DNA from: a virus
DNA length: 34,803 nucleotides
IMG/VR virus record: IMGVR_UViG_3300032326_000196
Span: 1 to 34,803 of that record
Reading direction: 5' to 3' (one strand)
Shown here: one piece after another, positions 22,809 to 30,234 of the stretch
How positions within the stretch are numbered: the stretch's first letter is position 1
Layout: each line of letters starts with the position of its first letter
Made by a program: the position numbers and the translations under genes
The notes under the pieces: generated by a model
The model's database searches: none
What the model saw: only the letters and a program-made list of their open reading frames with translations
What the model was told of the DNA's origin: nothing

Positions 22809-24005
22809 TTAGGCAAAGGCGCTCCGGTAAGAACCACCGCGGCGCACAAGGTCAGGAATCTCGACGCGCAGACGCTTGCGCTCATTCTCAAGGATGGGCT
22901 GCAACTCAGCGCGAGAAACACCGGACTGGATATTGTAGGAGATGTTGATCGTGGGACCGCCGGCCGCGCTGCCAACTTGCCCCATTCGGTCGTTCGGAAT
23001 CACGGTTCCGCTCGATCCAGGCACGAACAGCTCCGGCCCTTTTTCACCGACGATGTAGGGTGAGCCAGCCTTGGCGGGTCCACCTTCAGCCAAGAAGCCG
23101 AGGCCAGCGTTGATGAAGTTACCAATCGACGACGCCAGCGGAGCGGTAATGACGTTGCGGAAGATCAGCCGCATCAGATCCAACGCAAGATTCTTGAGGA
23201 CCGCGGATAGTTTCTCGCCGGAGAAAATGGCATCCTCAAAACTCATCGCGATCATGTCGCCGGCCTCTCGTCCCAGTCGGCGCTGTTCTTCAAGTAACGG
23301 CGCAAGTTTTTCGTAAACCTGCGTCAGTTCCTTCATTTTCTCGGTGCGCAGTTCGATGTCGTCTGCACCGATGGACGCCATGTCCTTGAGGATCGTTGCT
23401 TCTCGTGCGCGAATGCCGGTGATCCGATCAGCAAGTGATGCTTGGCCGGAGTAAATGCGCGACTGTGCAGCACCGAGATCCTCGATTGATGCCTGATAGG
23501 CTTTCTGAGTCGCTAGTTGATCCTCCTCGATCTTGCGACCGAGGGTGAGAATGTTGAGCCGCGTCTGACTCAGCGCGATCTGATCCTCAAGAAGCCGATT
23601 AGCTTGCTCGGTGGTGTCGGCTGAGTTGTTCGCAATGCGCGACTGGAGTTGCTCGGCCTCAAGATTGAGCGCAATCAGTTGCTGGGCATCGGTTCGCTTT
23701 GCTACTGCCAAAGCTTCGGCAGCCGCGGCCTGTTGCTGCATCAGCTGGAGATTCTTAGTCTGCGCTTCTAGCTCCTCCTTGTTCGTGCCGGTGATGACGT
23801 TTGAAATCTTCTCAGCAATTGCGTCCATGCTGAGACCCAGCGCGACCATCGCCATCGAGACGCCACGCTGGATACTGAAACTGCGCTGAATGCTTCGACC
23901 TGCTTTTTCCGCAGTATTTGATAATCTTCCAAGGCTGTTTTGCACAGAAGCAAAAGCCTGCCGAGTCGAATCAACTGCGCGGATATTGAATACTGCTTCA
24001 GCCAT
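22809..24005 (-). CDS. Tape measure protein (short)
   Basis: 398 residues. ATG 24003-24005 overlaps the G-T reading frame by 8 nt. The body is long helix (~70-250), with two hydrophobic stretches (SMAMVALGLSMDAIAEK and TAPLASSIGNFINAGLGFL). The C-terminus has the hallmark GSPYIVGEKGPELFVPGSSG. Tape measures set tail length at roughly 1.5 angstrom per residue, which suggests a tail of ~60 nm. That is short for a lambda-like virion. Confidence 0.9.
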   Translation of the reverse strand: MAEAVFNIRAVDSTRQAFASVQNSLGRLSNTAEKAGRSIQRSFSIQRGVSMAMVALGLSMDAIAEKISNVITGTNKEELEAQTKNLQLMQQQAAAAEALAVAKRTDAQQLIALNLEAEQLQSRIANNSADTTEQANRLLEDQIALSQTRLNILTLGRKIEEDQLATQKAYQASIEDLGAAQSRIYSGQASLADRITGIRAREATILKDMASIGADDIELRTEKMKELTQVYEKLAPLLEEQRRLGREAGDMIAMSFEDAIFSGEKLSAVLKNLALDLMRLIFRNVITAPLASSIGNFINAGLGFLAEGGPAKAGSPYIVGEKGPELFVPGSSGTVIPNDRMGQVGSAAGGPTINISYNIQSGVSRAELQPILENERKRLRVEIPDLVRRGGSYRSAFA

Positions 24006-24479
24006 GTTTCTTGGTCACCTGCTGTTGATAATGTAGATAGGCAAGCCAGCCGGTCAGTTCTTGTGCTGGCATCTGCATGACCTCATGCGCGAACTTGCCG
24101 AGTTTCTCCGCTAGTGCATAGATGGCGAGGAGATCGGCACCCTCGCCACCGTGAATCAGTTTTTTAGTTCTTCAACTGGCGGCGCAGCCTCCGACAAGAT
24201 GAAGTTAGCCACTCGCGCAATGAGATTAGAGTCCGCCTTGTGCAGCAAAGTCATCCGGTGGTCAGCGTTGAACAGCTTGGTGCCGTCCTTGTCTGTTGCC
24301 TTCAGAATGAGAACGTCCACGAGAAGTTCCATGTCGTTCTCTTTGGCTTTGCGGTATAGGCGATTCTTCTCGGCCAGCGTGACTGGCGTTGCGTAGATCG
24401 TCAGCTTCCACTCTGGCACCTCGATTGAGCGAGTGCCGAGTGCGGCGAAGTGTTCGCGTACTAGGTCGATTGCATCCAT
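23998..24479 (-). CDS. Tail assembly chaperone G-T (by -1 frameshift)
   Basis: Same start as the 107-residue G. A -1 shift at A AAA AAC (24159-24165) continues the reading from 24159 to TGA 23998-24000, adding 53 residues (LIHGGEGADLLAIYALAEKL, then FAHEVMQMPAQELTGWLAYL). Total 160 residues. The added frame is open, has no start of its own and fills the gap exactly to the tape measure. The heptamer and arrangement match lambda G-T, where both products are needed for tail assembly. Confidence 0.85.
24156..24479 (-). CDS. Tail assembly chaperone G
   Basis: 107 residues; AIDLVREHFAALGTRSIEVP and WKLTIYATPVTLAEKNRLYR fit the helical chaperones that coat the tape measure. It starts in the tail tube stop (TAATG) and ends with a slippery run before TGA. 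Product of normal termination at the frameshift site. Confidence 0.88.
   Translation of the reverse strand: MDAIDLVREHFAALGTRSIEVPEWKLTIYATPVTLAEKNRLYRKAKENDMELLVDVLILKATDKDGTKLFNADHRMTLLHKADSNLIARVANFILSEAAPPVEELKN
24159..24165 (-). promoter_or_regulatory. Slippery heptamer A AAA AAC, -1 programmed frameshift
   Basis: In frame it reads CTA AAA AAC TGA; the heptamer lies exactly before the stop, and tRNAs can re-pair after slipping one base back. Strongly slippery in bacteria according to established frameshift studies. I did not establish a downstream hairpin. Confidence 0.85.
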
Positions 24480-24865
24480 TAGACCGTAACGGTGCTCAGA
24501 GCGCCGTTCCCTTCGATGGAAATTGCAGCTTCTACCATCCCGTCGAACGCAGCGCTGATGTCGAACTTTGTCACGATACCACCGCCCGAGTAGTAGGTAT
24601 CGCCAGAGTCGGCACCTTCCGGATAGAGGTTGACCGTGACGGAGGAGCCGATGGTCAGCGATAGCTGGCCGGCATCAGCCTCGTCCCAGTAGAGATCGCC
24701 CGACACCGACCAAGTCTTCATCGTGGCCTTGCGGGTGCGGTAGGTATCTCCGATGACGGAGTCTTCGACGACATCCGACGAATGCGCGAGCGAGTAGTTG
24801 CGCAATTCACCGATGGTGGTGCTGCTGATTTTAACGGTGCCTTCGCGGCCGAGGTGGTTAGCCAT
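24479..24865 (-). CDS. Major tail tube protein
   Basis: 128 residues. A beta-rich protein (VKISSTTIGELRNYSLAHSS, ATMKTWSVSGDLYWDEADAG, FDGMVEAAISIEGNGAL) in the position of lambda V. The pattern of the tube subunit, two sheets with a C-terminal E-A-x-I-x-x-E-G strand, fits common tail-tube families of ~130 residues. No ribosome site is visible before the ATG although the product is needed in many copies. Confidence 0.83.
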   Translation of the reverse strand: MANHLGREGTVKISSTTIGELRNYSLAHSSDVVEDSVIGDTYRTRKATMKTWSVSGDLYWDEADAGQLSLTIGSSVTVNLYPEGADSGDTYYSGGGIVTKFDISAAFDGMVEAAISIEGNGALSTVTV

Positions 24866-24866
24866 A

Positions 24867-25301
24867 TTAGTCAGTGGTTAGATAAATGCAGTTGAAGGTA
24901 TGACGCGCGACGCCCCAGCGCTTGTCCTCGTCGTCCTCTATCACATATTGGACGTTTGTCAGATGTAGGTCATCGCAGACACCGCCGAGCGTAACGTCTT
25001 CCAAAACAGCGGCCTCGACCGCAGCCGAGCCATCGTCGAATAGGTCGTCAATGTAGGTCACGCCGGTCTGTGCCGTGAAGTAGTCCACGTTCACGGTAAG
25101 CTGGCGATACTGGACGCGGTTGCTTGGCGCTAGCGACCGGACCTCGATCTGCTCGTCAACAGCGTAGACTGCCGCGGAAGGAAAGGAAACCGATTGGAGC
25201 GTGTTGTTTCGCCCTAGCAGCAAATTAGCGGTCGGCACGACAGCACCACCGGCGGTTAACTTCGCGCCAATTGCGTTTCGGATCTGTGTTCTAGTACTCA
25301 T
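24867..25301 (-). CDS. Tail terminator, U-like
   Basis: 144 residues. RTQIRNAIGAKLTAG starts the protein. Later parts, YRQLTVNVDYFTAQTG, LGGVCDDLHLTNVQYVIEDD and RWGVARHTFNCIYLTT, resemble the lambda U family that caps the tail tube. Position between Z-like and tube genes agrees. Confidence 0.8.
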   Translation of the reverse strand: MSTRTQIRNAIGAKLTAGGAVVPTANLLLGRNNTLQSVSFPSAAVYAVDEQIEVRSLAPSNRVQYRQLTVNVDYFTAQTGVTYIDDLFDDGSAAVEAAVLEDVTLGGVCDDLHLTNVQYVIEDDEDKRWGVARHTFNCIYLTTD

Positions 25302-25302
25302 G

Positions 25303-26130
25303 CTACTTGCTCAAAATGAATTTAACTCCAGTTCCGGACTCATGAAGACCGATCAAAGGATTTACTTTCATCGGCCTTTCCTTTACACGCATAAATCCAA
25401 GGTTAATAGCTTTGCCGGCCAAAACTCGTTCCAGCTTGATTTCAGTTGTGGCAATTCTGCTTCTTAAAACTGCATCAACTGTTCTTTGATAGTTTGGAAT
25501 TTTTACGTTCAAATTCCGACCAACTATAAATGGGTTCCTTCCGAAGTTGTACTGAACCGAACCAGACTTTCCTTTGAATCTATCGGAAAACTTTTTGTAC
25601 CGAACGCCTGTTACTCGTGCAGATGGAATCCATCCAGAAGCAGTCCAGCCTACACGACTTTGGATCTCATTCCTCAGCGCCTTAAAATCTCCAGAATACG
25701 AAGCAAAGTTAGTTTTACTTGGAATTCGTCCTCTGATGTTTCGCTTCTTCTTATGTTCTGCCGCTAGTTGATCGACGCTATTAAAAAGGTGCATTCCGTA
25801 CCAATGCTTGAGATTCGGGTTTTGGAATAGCTGATTGAGCTTTTCGGTCTGCCGCGTTCTTACATATCGAGAAATGCTTTTATAAAATCCACCTTCAGTG
25901 ACTCGCGATTTGAAGTATTCGTATTTTAGCGGAACCGAAAGTCGGTTCATGTCTCCAGAAATCGCGTTCCTTCCCTCGGATAGACTTTTAGGAGGAGTAA
26001 ACTGGATCAAAAGTTTCGTGACGTATCCTGCTTCTTCGCGAATCACGCTGCCATAATCTACACGCGCAGCGTCTGCCAGCCGTGCCAGCTTCATTTCCAA
26101 CTCACGAGAACGGAAATCAACTGCGATCAT
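25303..26130 (-). CDS. Tail completion protein, Z-like, in an AT-rich gene
   Basis: 275 residues, basic (KKKRNIRGRIPSK, RVTGVRYKKFSDRFKGK). The place between FII-like and U-like genes is that of lambda Z, though lambda Z is ~190 residues. The first part (EMKLARLADAARVDYGSVIR, YVTKLLIQFTPP) resembles HK97 gp10-type completion proteins. The gene is much more AT-rich than its neighbours: three 60-base lines (25321-25500) hold 26, 26 and 21 G+C, against 35 in 24901-24960. Signs of a replaced gene module. Confidence 0.75.
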   Translation of the reverse strand: MIAVDFRSRELEMKLARLADAARVDYGSVIREEAGYVTKLLIQFTPPKSLSEGRNAISGDMNRLSVPLKYEYFKSRVTEGGFYKSISRYVRTRQTEKLNQLFQNPNLKHWYGMHLFNSVDQLAAEHKKKRNIRGRIPSKTNFASYSGDFKALRNEIQSRVGWTASGWIPSARVTGVRYKKFSDRFKGKSGSVQYNFGRNPFIVGRNLNVKIPNYQRTVDAVLRSRIATTEIKLERVLAGKAINLGFMRVKERPMKVNPLIGLHESGTGVKFILSK

Positions 26131-26444
26131 ATCGACTTGCGAACCTCCATCTGCACGCCGGATCCTTCCGCGTCGAACTCCAGGTTCTCGATAAAGTAGG
26201 TTACGCCAGCGCGCACAACGTTAGTCGTGAGCTGCGGTGCCGTGACGACCTGCGACGCCAAAAAGAACACCGTATACCGACCCTCATCGCGCCGCTGATC
26301 CTCAAAGGACTGAAACACGTTGCGCGAGTTCGCCCAAACGCCCGTGATGGTCACTCCAAAGATCGAGAACGTGATGCCGGCTTGATCTTGAATGGCGCTG
26401 AAGTCGGCTTCCAGCAGAGCAGGATCGAAATCGCGGACGGTCAT
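26127..26444 (-). CDS. Head-tail joining protein, FII-like
   Basis: 105 residues from ATG 26442-26444, 2 nt past the previous stop. FDPALLEADFSAIQDQAGIT, ITGVWANSRNVFQSFEDQRR and VRAGVTYFIENLEFDAEGSG are a small beta protein with the length and location of lambda FII (117 aa). It would complete the connector after packaging. Confidence 0.7.
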   Translation of the reverse strand: MTVRDFDPALLEADFSAIQDQAGITFSIFGVTITGVWANSRNVFQSFEDQRRDEGRYTVFFLASQVVTAPQLTTNVVRAGVTYFIENLEFDAEGSGVQMEVRKSI

Positions 26445-26446
26445 AC

Positions 26447-27154
26447 CTATGCTCCAAATGTCACAACCACTGACTTTTCGGTGATGGTGTCGTCCTGCGG
26501 CGTACCTGAAGGTATATGGTAGTACCTCTCGCGGACGGCATCGCAAATGATTGCGGGAGCGCTGTTGATCGTCATGACCTCGCGAGCGTCACGCAAGATG
26601 CGGATCAGCTCGGGAATATCGCGAGCGGTAATGAACAGCGACTCAGACCAGCCACGCCAGACGCAGGCTTCCACCTGCTTAGGGTCGGCAAGGATACGCA
26701 TCGGTGCCTTGAACTGCGCGAAGGCGTACTGACAGACCATCGCTGGGTTGTACTGGACGGTCTGCGAATAGCCAAACGGCGAGACAATCGCCGTCAGCGG
26801 CCCCATAATCGCGTCGTCCATCGCCGGTCGCGGATCGAGCTTGTCGAAGACAATGCGACGATCCATGCCGGCCAACTCAGGAACAAGACCGTAAACGTAA
26901 TCAGCCCACGACTTGCCGCTAGCTCGAAAGTCTGCGTAGCGCTCAGGCCAAATCTGTAAGTCGATCCTCTTGGCCTTTCCTGCTCGACCAGGCGCAACAG
27001 GCGTTGCGTAGCTGACGACATCAAAGAGCGAGTGATACTGCGGCAGGCACTCAATCAGCACCTCGACGCCTTGACCTGCAAGATGTCGCGCAATGGGCAG
27101 GCAGCGCAGCACGTCTCCGAGCCGCTCATGGTAGACCAGCACAACGTTTTTCAT
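26447..27154 (-). CDS. GT9-like (heptosyltransferase-type) glycosyltransferase
   Basis: 235 residues from ATG 27152-27154, in ATGA overlap with the previous gene. The N-terminus VVLVYHERLGDVLRCLPIARHL matches the signature of ADP-heptose:LPS heptosyltransferases (R-x-G-D-V-L near residue 10). The C-terminus (TINSAPAIICDAVRERYYHI) resembles the S-A-P-x-H-I nucleotide-sugar binding part of GT-B enzymes. Shorter than bacterial heptosyltransferases (~330-350 residues), so perhaps a minimal or inactive form. Last of a four-gene cassette between capsid and connector genes. Confidence 0.72.
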   Translation of the reverse strand: MKNVVLVYHERLGDVLRCLPIARHLAGQGVEVLIECLPQYHSLFDVVSYATPVAPGRAGKAKRIDLQIWPERYADFRASGKSWADYVYGLVPELAGMDRRIVFDKLDPRPAMDDAIMGPLTAIVSPFGYSQTVQYNPAMVCQYAFAQFKAPMRILADPKQVEACVWRGWSESLFITARDIPELIRILRDAREVMTINSAPAIICDAVRERYYHIPSGTPQDDTITEKSVVVTFGA

Positions 27155-27924
27155 ATGTCGCCAGCGATGACCCAAGGTTGCTTGTCGAGGAACTTGAAAT
27201 AGTCGCACAGCCGCACGTCGCCCTTGCTTTTCTGCAATCGACGCCAGCCGTCGACTAAGCCTTCGTACTGGTAGAACTGCTCCTTAAATGCAACCTGCTC
27301 CTCGGTGAAGTAGGCGTAGTGGTCGAACACAAGACCCATCGCTCGCGTTGTCTCGCGCGGAACGTAGCTCGCCCAAGCGTTCAGCACCGGAGGTTCGTGG
27401 CTGTTGAAGCGGAGTCCCGGCGCCATCTTCCACGCGCGGAACCATTCGTATGACATCGAGCCAAATCCTTGCCGCGTCGTCACGACCTTGCTCGGCCCGA
27501 CGAAGTAAAAACAGTCGAACTGCGCGAAGTCGCCAGGCTGCTTGTCCTGCAACATCTCGTAGATTCGCTCTAACTGGTCAGCAGTCCAGAACTCGTCGGC
27601 GTCGATCTGCATGACGACGCCATCGGTGACGTCTTCCATGGCTGCATTGACCATTGCGATCTTGCCAGCCCAAGGACCGAGCCTCCACGTCACGCGCACG
27701 CGCGGATCATTGATGCTGTCTAGGTACTCAGTTGTCCCGTCGATCGATAGCCAGTTCCGGTGCCAGCGGTCCTGCACCTCGGCACACCAGCTTGTACACT
27801 CCTGCGGACGCGAGACGCCTTCGACAATGTGCCAGCGCCACGGGATCGTTAGCTTCTGGAAAATCGGCAACTGCTTATCGATGAACGGTTTCCCGTTCAA
27901 AACGATTGTGAAGATGGTCAGCAT
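27151..27924 (-). CDS. GT2-like glycosyltransferase
   Basis: 257 residues from ATG 27922-27924, overlapping the methyltransferase end by 7 nt. LTIFTIVLNGKPFIDKQLPI is the GT-A entry strand. WAGKIAMVNAAMEDVTDGVV leads to MQIDADEFWTADQLERIYEM, containing the D-A-D metal/nucleotide-sugar site. The rest (FNSHEPPVLNAWASYVPRET, then LVFDHYAYFTEEQVAFKEQF) resembles phage and bacterial glycan GT2 enzymes. Sugar and acceptor unknown. Confidence 0.85.
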   Translation of the reverse strand: MLTIFTIVLNGKPFIDKQLPIFQKLTIPWRWHIVEGVSRPQECTSWCAEVQDRWHRNWLSIDGTTEYLDSINDPRVRVTWRLGPWAGKIAMVNAAMEDVTDGVVMQIDADEFWTADQLERIYEMLQDKQPGDFAQFDCFYFVGPSKVVTTRQGFGSMSYEWFRAWKMAPGLRFNSHEPPVLNAWASYVPRETTRAMGLVFDHYAYFTEEQVAFKEQFYQYEGLVDGWRRLQKSKGDVRLCDYFKFLDKQPWVIAGDI

Positions 27925-28466
27925 TGCGTGATCCAAGACTGACCGACAATCGTGTATCGCCCGACCGTCTCAGCGACAGCGCGTCGCACTCCATCGTATC
28001 CGCCGAAGTCATGACCAGCCAAGTAGCCGCCAGGCTGCACCTTTTTGCTCCAATGGATAATGTCCGAAAGGACATCCTCGTACTGATGCGATGCGTCGAT
28101 GAAGACCGCAAACACCGACTTGTCGTCGAACAGCTTTGATGCCTCGGTCGACGGCAGCGGCAAGCAATGCACCGCGTGCAGGATCGGCTTAATGTTCTGA
28201 AGGAAGTGACCGACCATTGAACCAGTCGCAAGTTGCGGATGGCCTGCGTGCTCGATACTGCCTCGGAACGTATCGACCGCGTAAAGCTGCAACTGTTTCT
28301 GGCTCTTGATCGCCTCGACTCCGAGGAACGCCATCGACCGACCACGCCACGAACCGACCTCAACGATCGTCGCACCGACCGGCGCTTCCTCGATAAAGCG
28401 CGAGTAAATGTTCGCGTAGTCGAACCAGTTCTCACCGAACCGCGACTCATGGAAAAAGTGGTTCAT
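27918..28466 (-). CDS. Class I SAM methyltransferase (Methyltransf_24-like)
   Basis: 182 residues. IVEVGSWRGRSMAFLGVEAI is motif I with the AdoMet loop; LYAVDTFRGS has the acidic end of strand 2; VFIDASHQYEDVLSDIIHWS and PGGYLAGHDF complete the class I core. The D-A-S-H-x-Y-E pattern marks a family often found in glycan loci that acts on sugars. ATGA with the GT upstream. Probably methylates the same glycan. Confidence 0.87.
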   Translation of the reverse strand: MNHFFHESRFGENWFDYANIYSRFIEEAPVGATIVEVGSWRGRSMAFLGVEAIKSQKQLQLYAVDTFRGSIEHAGHPQLATGSMVGHFLQNIKPILHAVHCLPLPSTEASKLFDDKSVFAVFIDASHQYEDVLSDIIHWSKKVQPGGYLAGHDFGGYDGVRRAVAETVGRYTIVGQSWITQC

Positions 28467-30154
28467 GGATTGCGTGCCTCAAACAGTTCCTTGCCGCGCT
28501 TGTACCGCTCGCTCTTGTTGTTGTGGTGGTAAGTCGGATCGAGTGGACCGTTGCTGAAGTGCGGATGATCGTGAACGAACGTCACTTTGTCGCGCGCATC
28601 AACGACGATGTTGTCGGCCCAGGCTCGATGACTGAACTCGTTGTCTGAGAATACCGACTCGTAGCCGGCGAAGAACATATCACCTTGAGCCTCCCAGCGA
28701 GCGCGCGACATAATCGCCATGCACATCAGCTCGTCTTTGCGGTGCCCGTCATGTACGGCGATGGCTAGTTGCTCCTTCTTAAGATCACGCAGCGCGACTA
28801 GTTCCAAGAGCTGCAAATCCCAATGCAGCGGCGGCAGCCAGTCGTCGGAAAGCTGGATCAGCAGGTCGCCGCGCGCCTTGCGTGCGCCCAGGTTCCAGGC
28901 TGCAACGCAGCTCTGCTCCTTACTGGTGACGTGGACGAACTGCTGCGACATCTCCATCGAGACGCTGTCATCAAGGTCCACACAGAAGATGTGCTCGACG
29001 TTGGCCGGATTGGCAGCGGCTTGCAGGAAGGCTTCACGGCAGGCAACGGCTTTGCTGGATCGACCGCGCGTGGCATGGATCAGCGAGATCGTCGGCTGCT
29101 TGCCGGCGTGAAAGTGGTCTTGTAGGGCCTGCGCTCGCTCGACGTGGCCTGCGTAGCGTGCCGCGCGTGCCGCTAGATCGATTCCGTACCAGCCGTAATG
29201 CTTAGCCTCATGCGTCCACGGTCGGTCCTCTAATGGCGGTTCTGGACGCTCTAGCGCTCGTTCTGCCCAGTAGTAGGCACGCTGTCGGTCGCCCTTCTCA
29301 AAGTAGAGCAGGATGAGCGCGTTCAGCGCCTCGCGACACCACGGGAAGACGCCATGCGCTTGCAGACAGTAGTTGATGGACTCGCGATGATTACCGCAGC
29401 AGCGCGCCACGTTCAGCAATGCCTCGTACTTAAACGAGTCTTGCAGGTTCGGCATCGAGATCGCCAGCTTGCCGAACTCCTCCGCCGCCTTGAAGTTGCC
29501 AGAGCAGTAGTGCTCTTGGTGAATGTAGAAATACTGCGACGCAGCGTCCCGTACCGAGTTCCGCAGGATCCGCAGGTTGCGGTGCCGGTTCTCGCGCTTG
29601 ACCTCCAGCGGCGCATGGATCCAAACCGGATCGTCGAGGTCGATGTGCTTGTCGCCGGCGAGCAGCAGCAGGTTTTCGTGGACATCGTGATGCCACTTGC
29701 GACCAGCCTCAAAGACCGTGCGCCGGATAGCACGCTCGCGGAACAGCTTCTTGCTGGTGCCTCGGACGTCGTAAAGGAAGCGCGCCATCGACACCTCATC
29801 AGGCAGACCAGCCAGAACCTCCTTGAGCCGATCTGCGTTGTCGAGCAGGTCGTCGCAATCGCACCAGATCAGCCAATCTCCGGTGCCTTGGCGAAAGGCT
29901 TCGTTGCGCGCTTCACCGAACGAGTCGACGTGCTCCCAATGTTCGGATCCAGGCTGGTTTAGGTGCTCGCGGAAACGGAATGTCTTGTCCTTGGCCTCGC
30001 ACCAGTCACGCGCGATGGACAGCGTGCGGTCAGGCTGGCGGGCGCCGATAGCTCGTACCAGCGACAACTCATCAAAGGCTGGACTGAATGAGTCCAGCAT
30101 TCGCTCAATGTGGTGTTCCTCGTTCCCGCAGATGACGCAAAGCGATACGCGCAT
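28463..30154 (-). CDS. Two-domain GT2 glycosyltransferase with TPR-like middle
   Basis: 563 residues from ATG 30152-30154, chosen because the terminator lies upstream in the same frame. Domain 1 (~1-230): SLCVICGNEEHHIERMLDSF, FGEARNEAFRQGTGDWLIWC and a D-C-D-D site. The middle (~230-360) is a helical repeat region resembling TPRs (AAEEFGKLAISMPNLQDSF, ALNALILLYFEKGDRQRAYY). Domain 2 (~360-563): ISLIHATRGRSSKAVACREA, FCVDLDDSVS with a second D-x-D-D, LLIQLSDDWLPP, and a glycosyl-acceptor region. Two catalytic cores in one protein suggest sequential addition of two sugars, or one core that only binds. First gene of the cassette. Confidence 0.87.
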   Translation of the reverse strand: MRVSLCVICGNEEHHIERMLDSFSPAFDELSLVRAIGARQPDRTLSIARDWCEAKDKTFRFREHLNQPGSEHWEHVDSFGEARNEAFRQGTGDWLIWCDCDDLLDNADRLKEVLAGLPDEVSMARFLYDVRGTSKKLFRERAIRRTVFEAGRKWHHDVHENLLLLAGDKHIDLDDPVWIHAPLEVKRENRHRNLRILRNSVRDAASQYFYIHQEHYCSGNFKAAEEFGKLAISMPNLQDSFKYEALLNVARCCGNHRESINYCLQAHGVFPWCREALNALILLYFEKGDRQRAYYWAERALERPEPPLEDRPWTHEAKHYGWYGIDLAARAARYAGHVERAQALQDHFHAGKQPTISLIHATRGRSSKAVACREAFLQAAANPANVEHIFCVDLDDSVSMEMSQQFVHVTSKEQSCVAAWNLGARKARGDLLIQLSDDWLPPLHWDLQLLELVALRDLKKEQLAIAVHDGHRKDELMCMAIMSRARWEAQGDMFFAGYESVFSDNEFSHRAWADNIVVDARDKVTFVHDHPHFSNGPLDPTYHHNNKSERYKRGKELFEARNP

Positions 30155-30172
30155 TGCGTAGCGCGAACCGTC

Positions 30173-30210
30173 AAAAAGAAAATCCCCCCACCCGCTACGC
30201 AGGTGAGGGG
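30173..30210 (-). terminator. Intrinsic terminator after the major capsid gene
   Basis: On the minus strand, CCCCTCACC (30210-30202) pairs with GGTGGGGGG (30192-30184) with one mismatch, around a 9-nt loop. A U-rich tail ATTTTCTTTTT (30183-30173) follows. It stands 25 bases past the capsid stop and before the glycosyltransferase gene. It would lower transcription of the GT cassette and the tail genes relative to the capsid genes. Confidence 0.82.
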
Positions 30211-30234
30211 AGAACACAACAACCCTAACAGAGA

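Noticed and set aside
26127-26546. Longer N-terminus of the FII-like gene (start at 26546)
   Set aside because: The extra 34 residues overlap the GT9-like gene and are low-complexity; ATG 26444 lies 2 nt past that gene's stop.
30155-30217. Longer N-terminus of the two-domain GT2 (start at 30217)
   Set aside because: It would be encoded by the terminator hairpin; the GT-A fold begins at the ATG 30152-30154.
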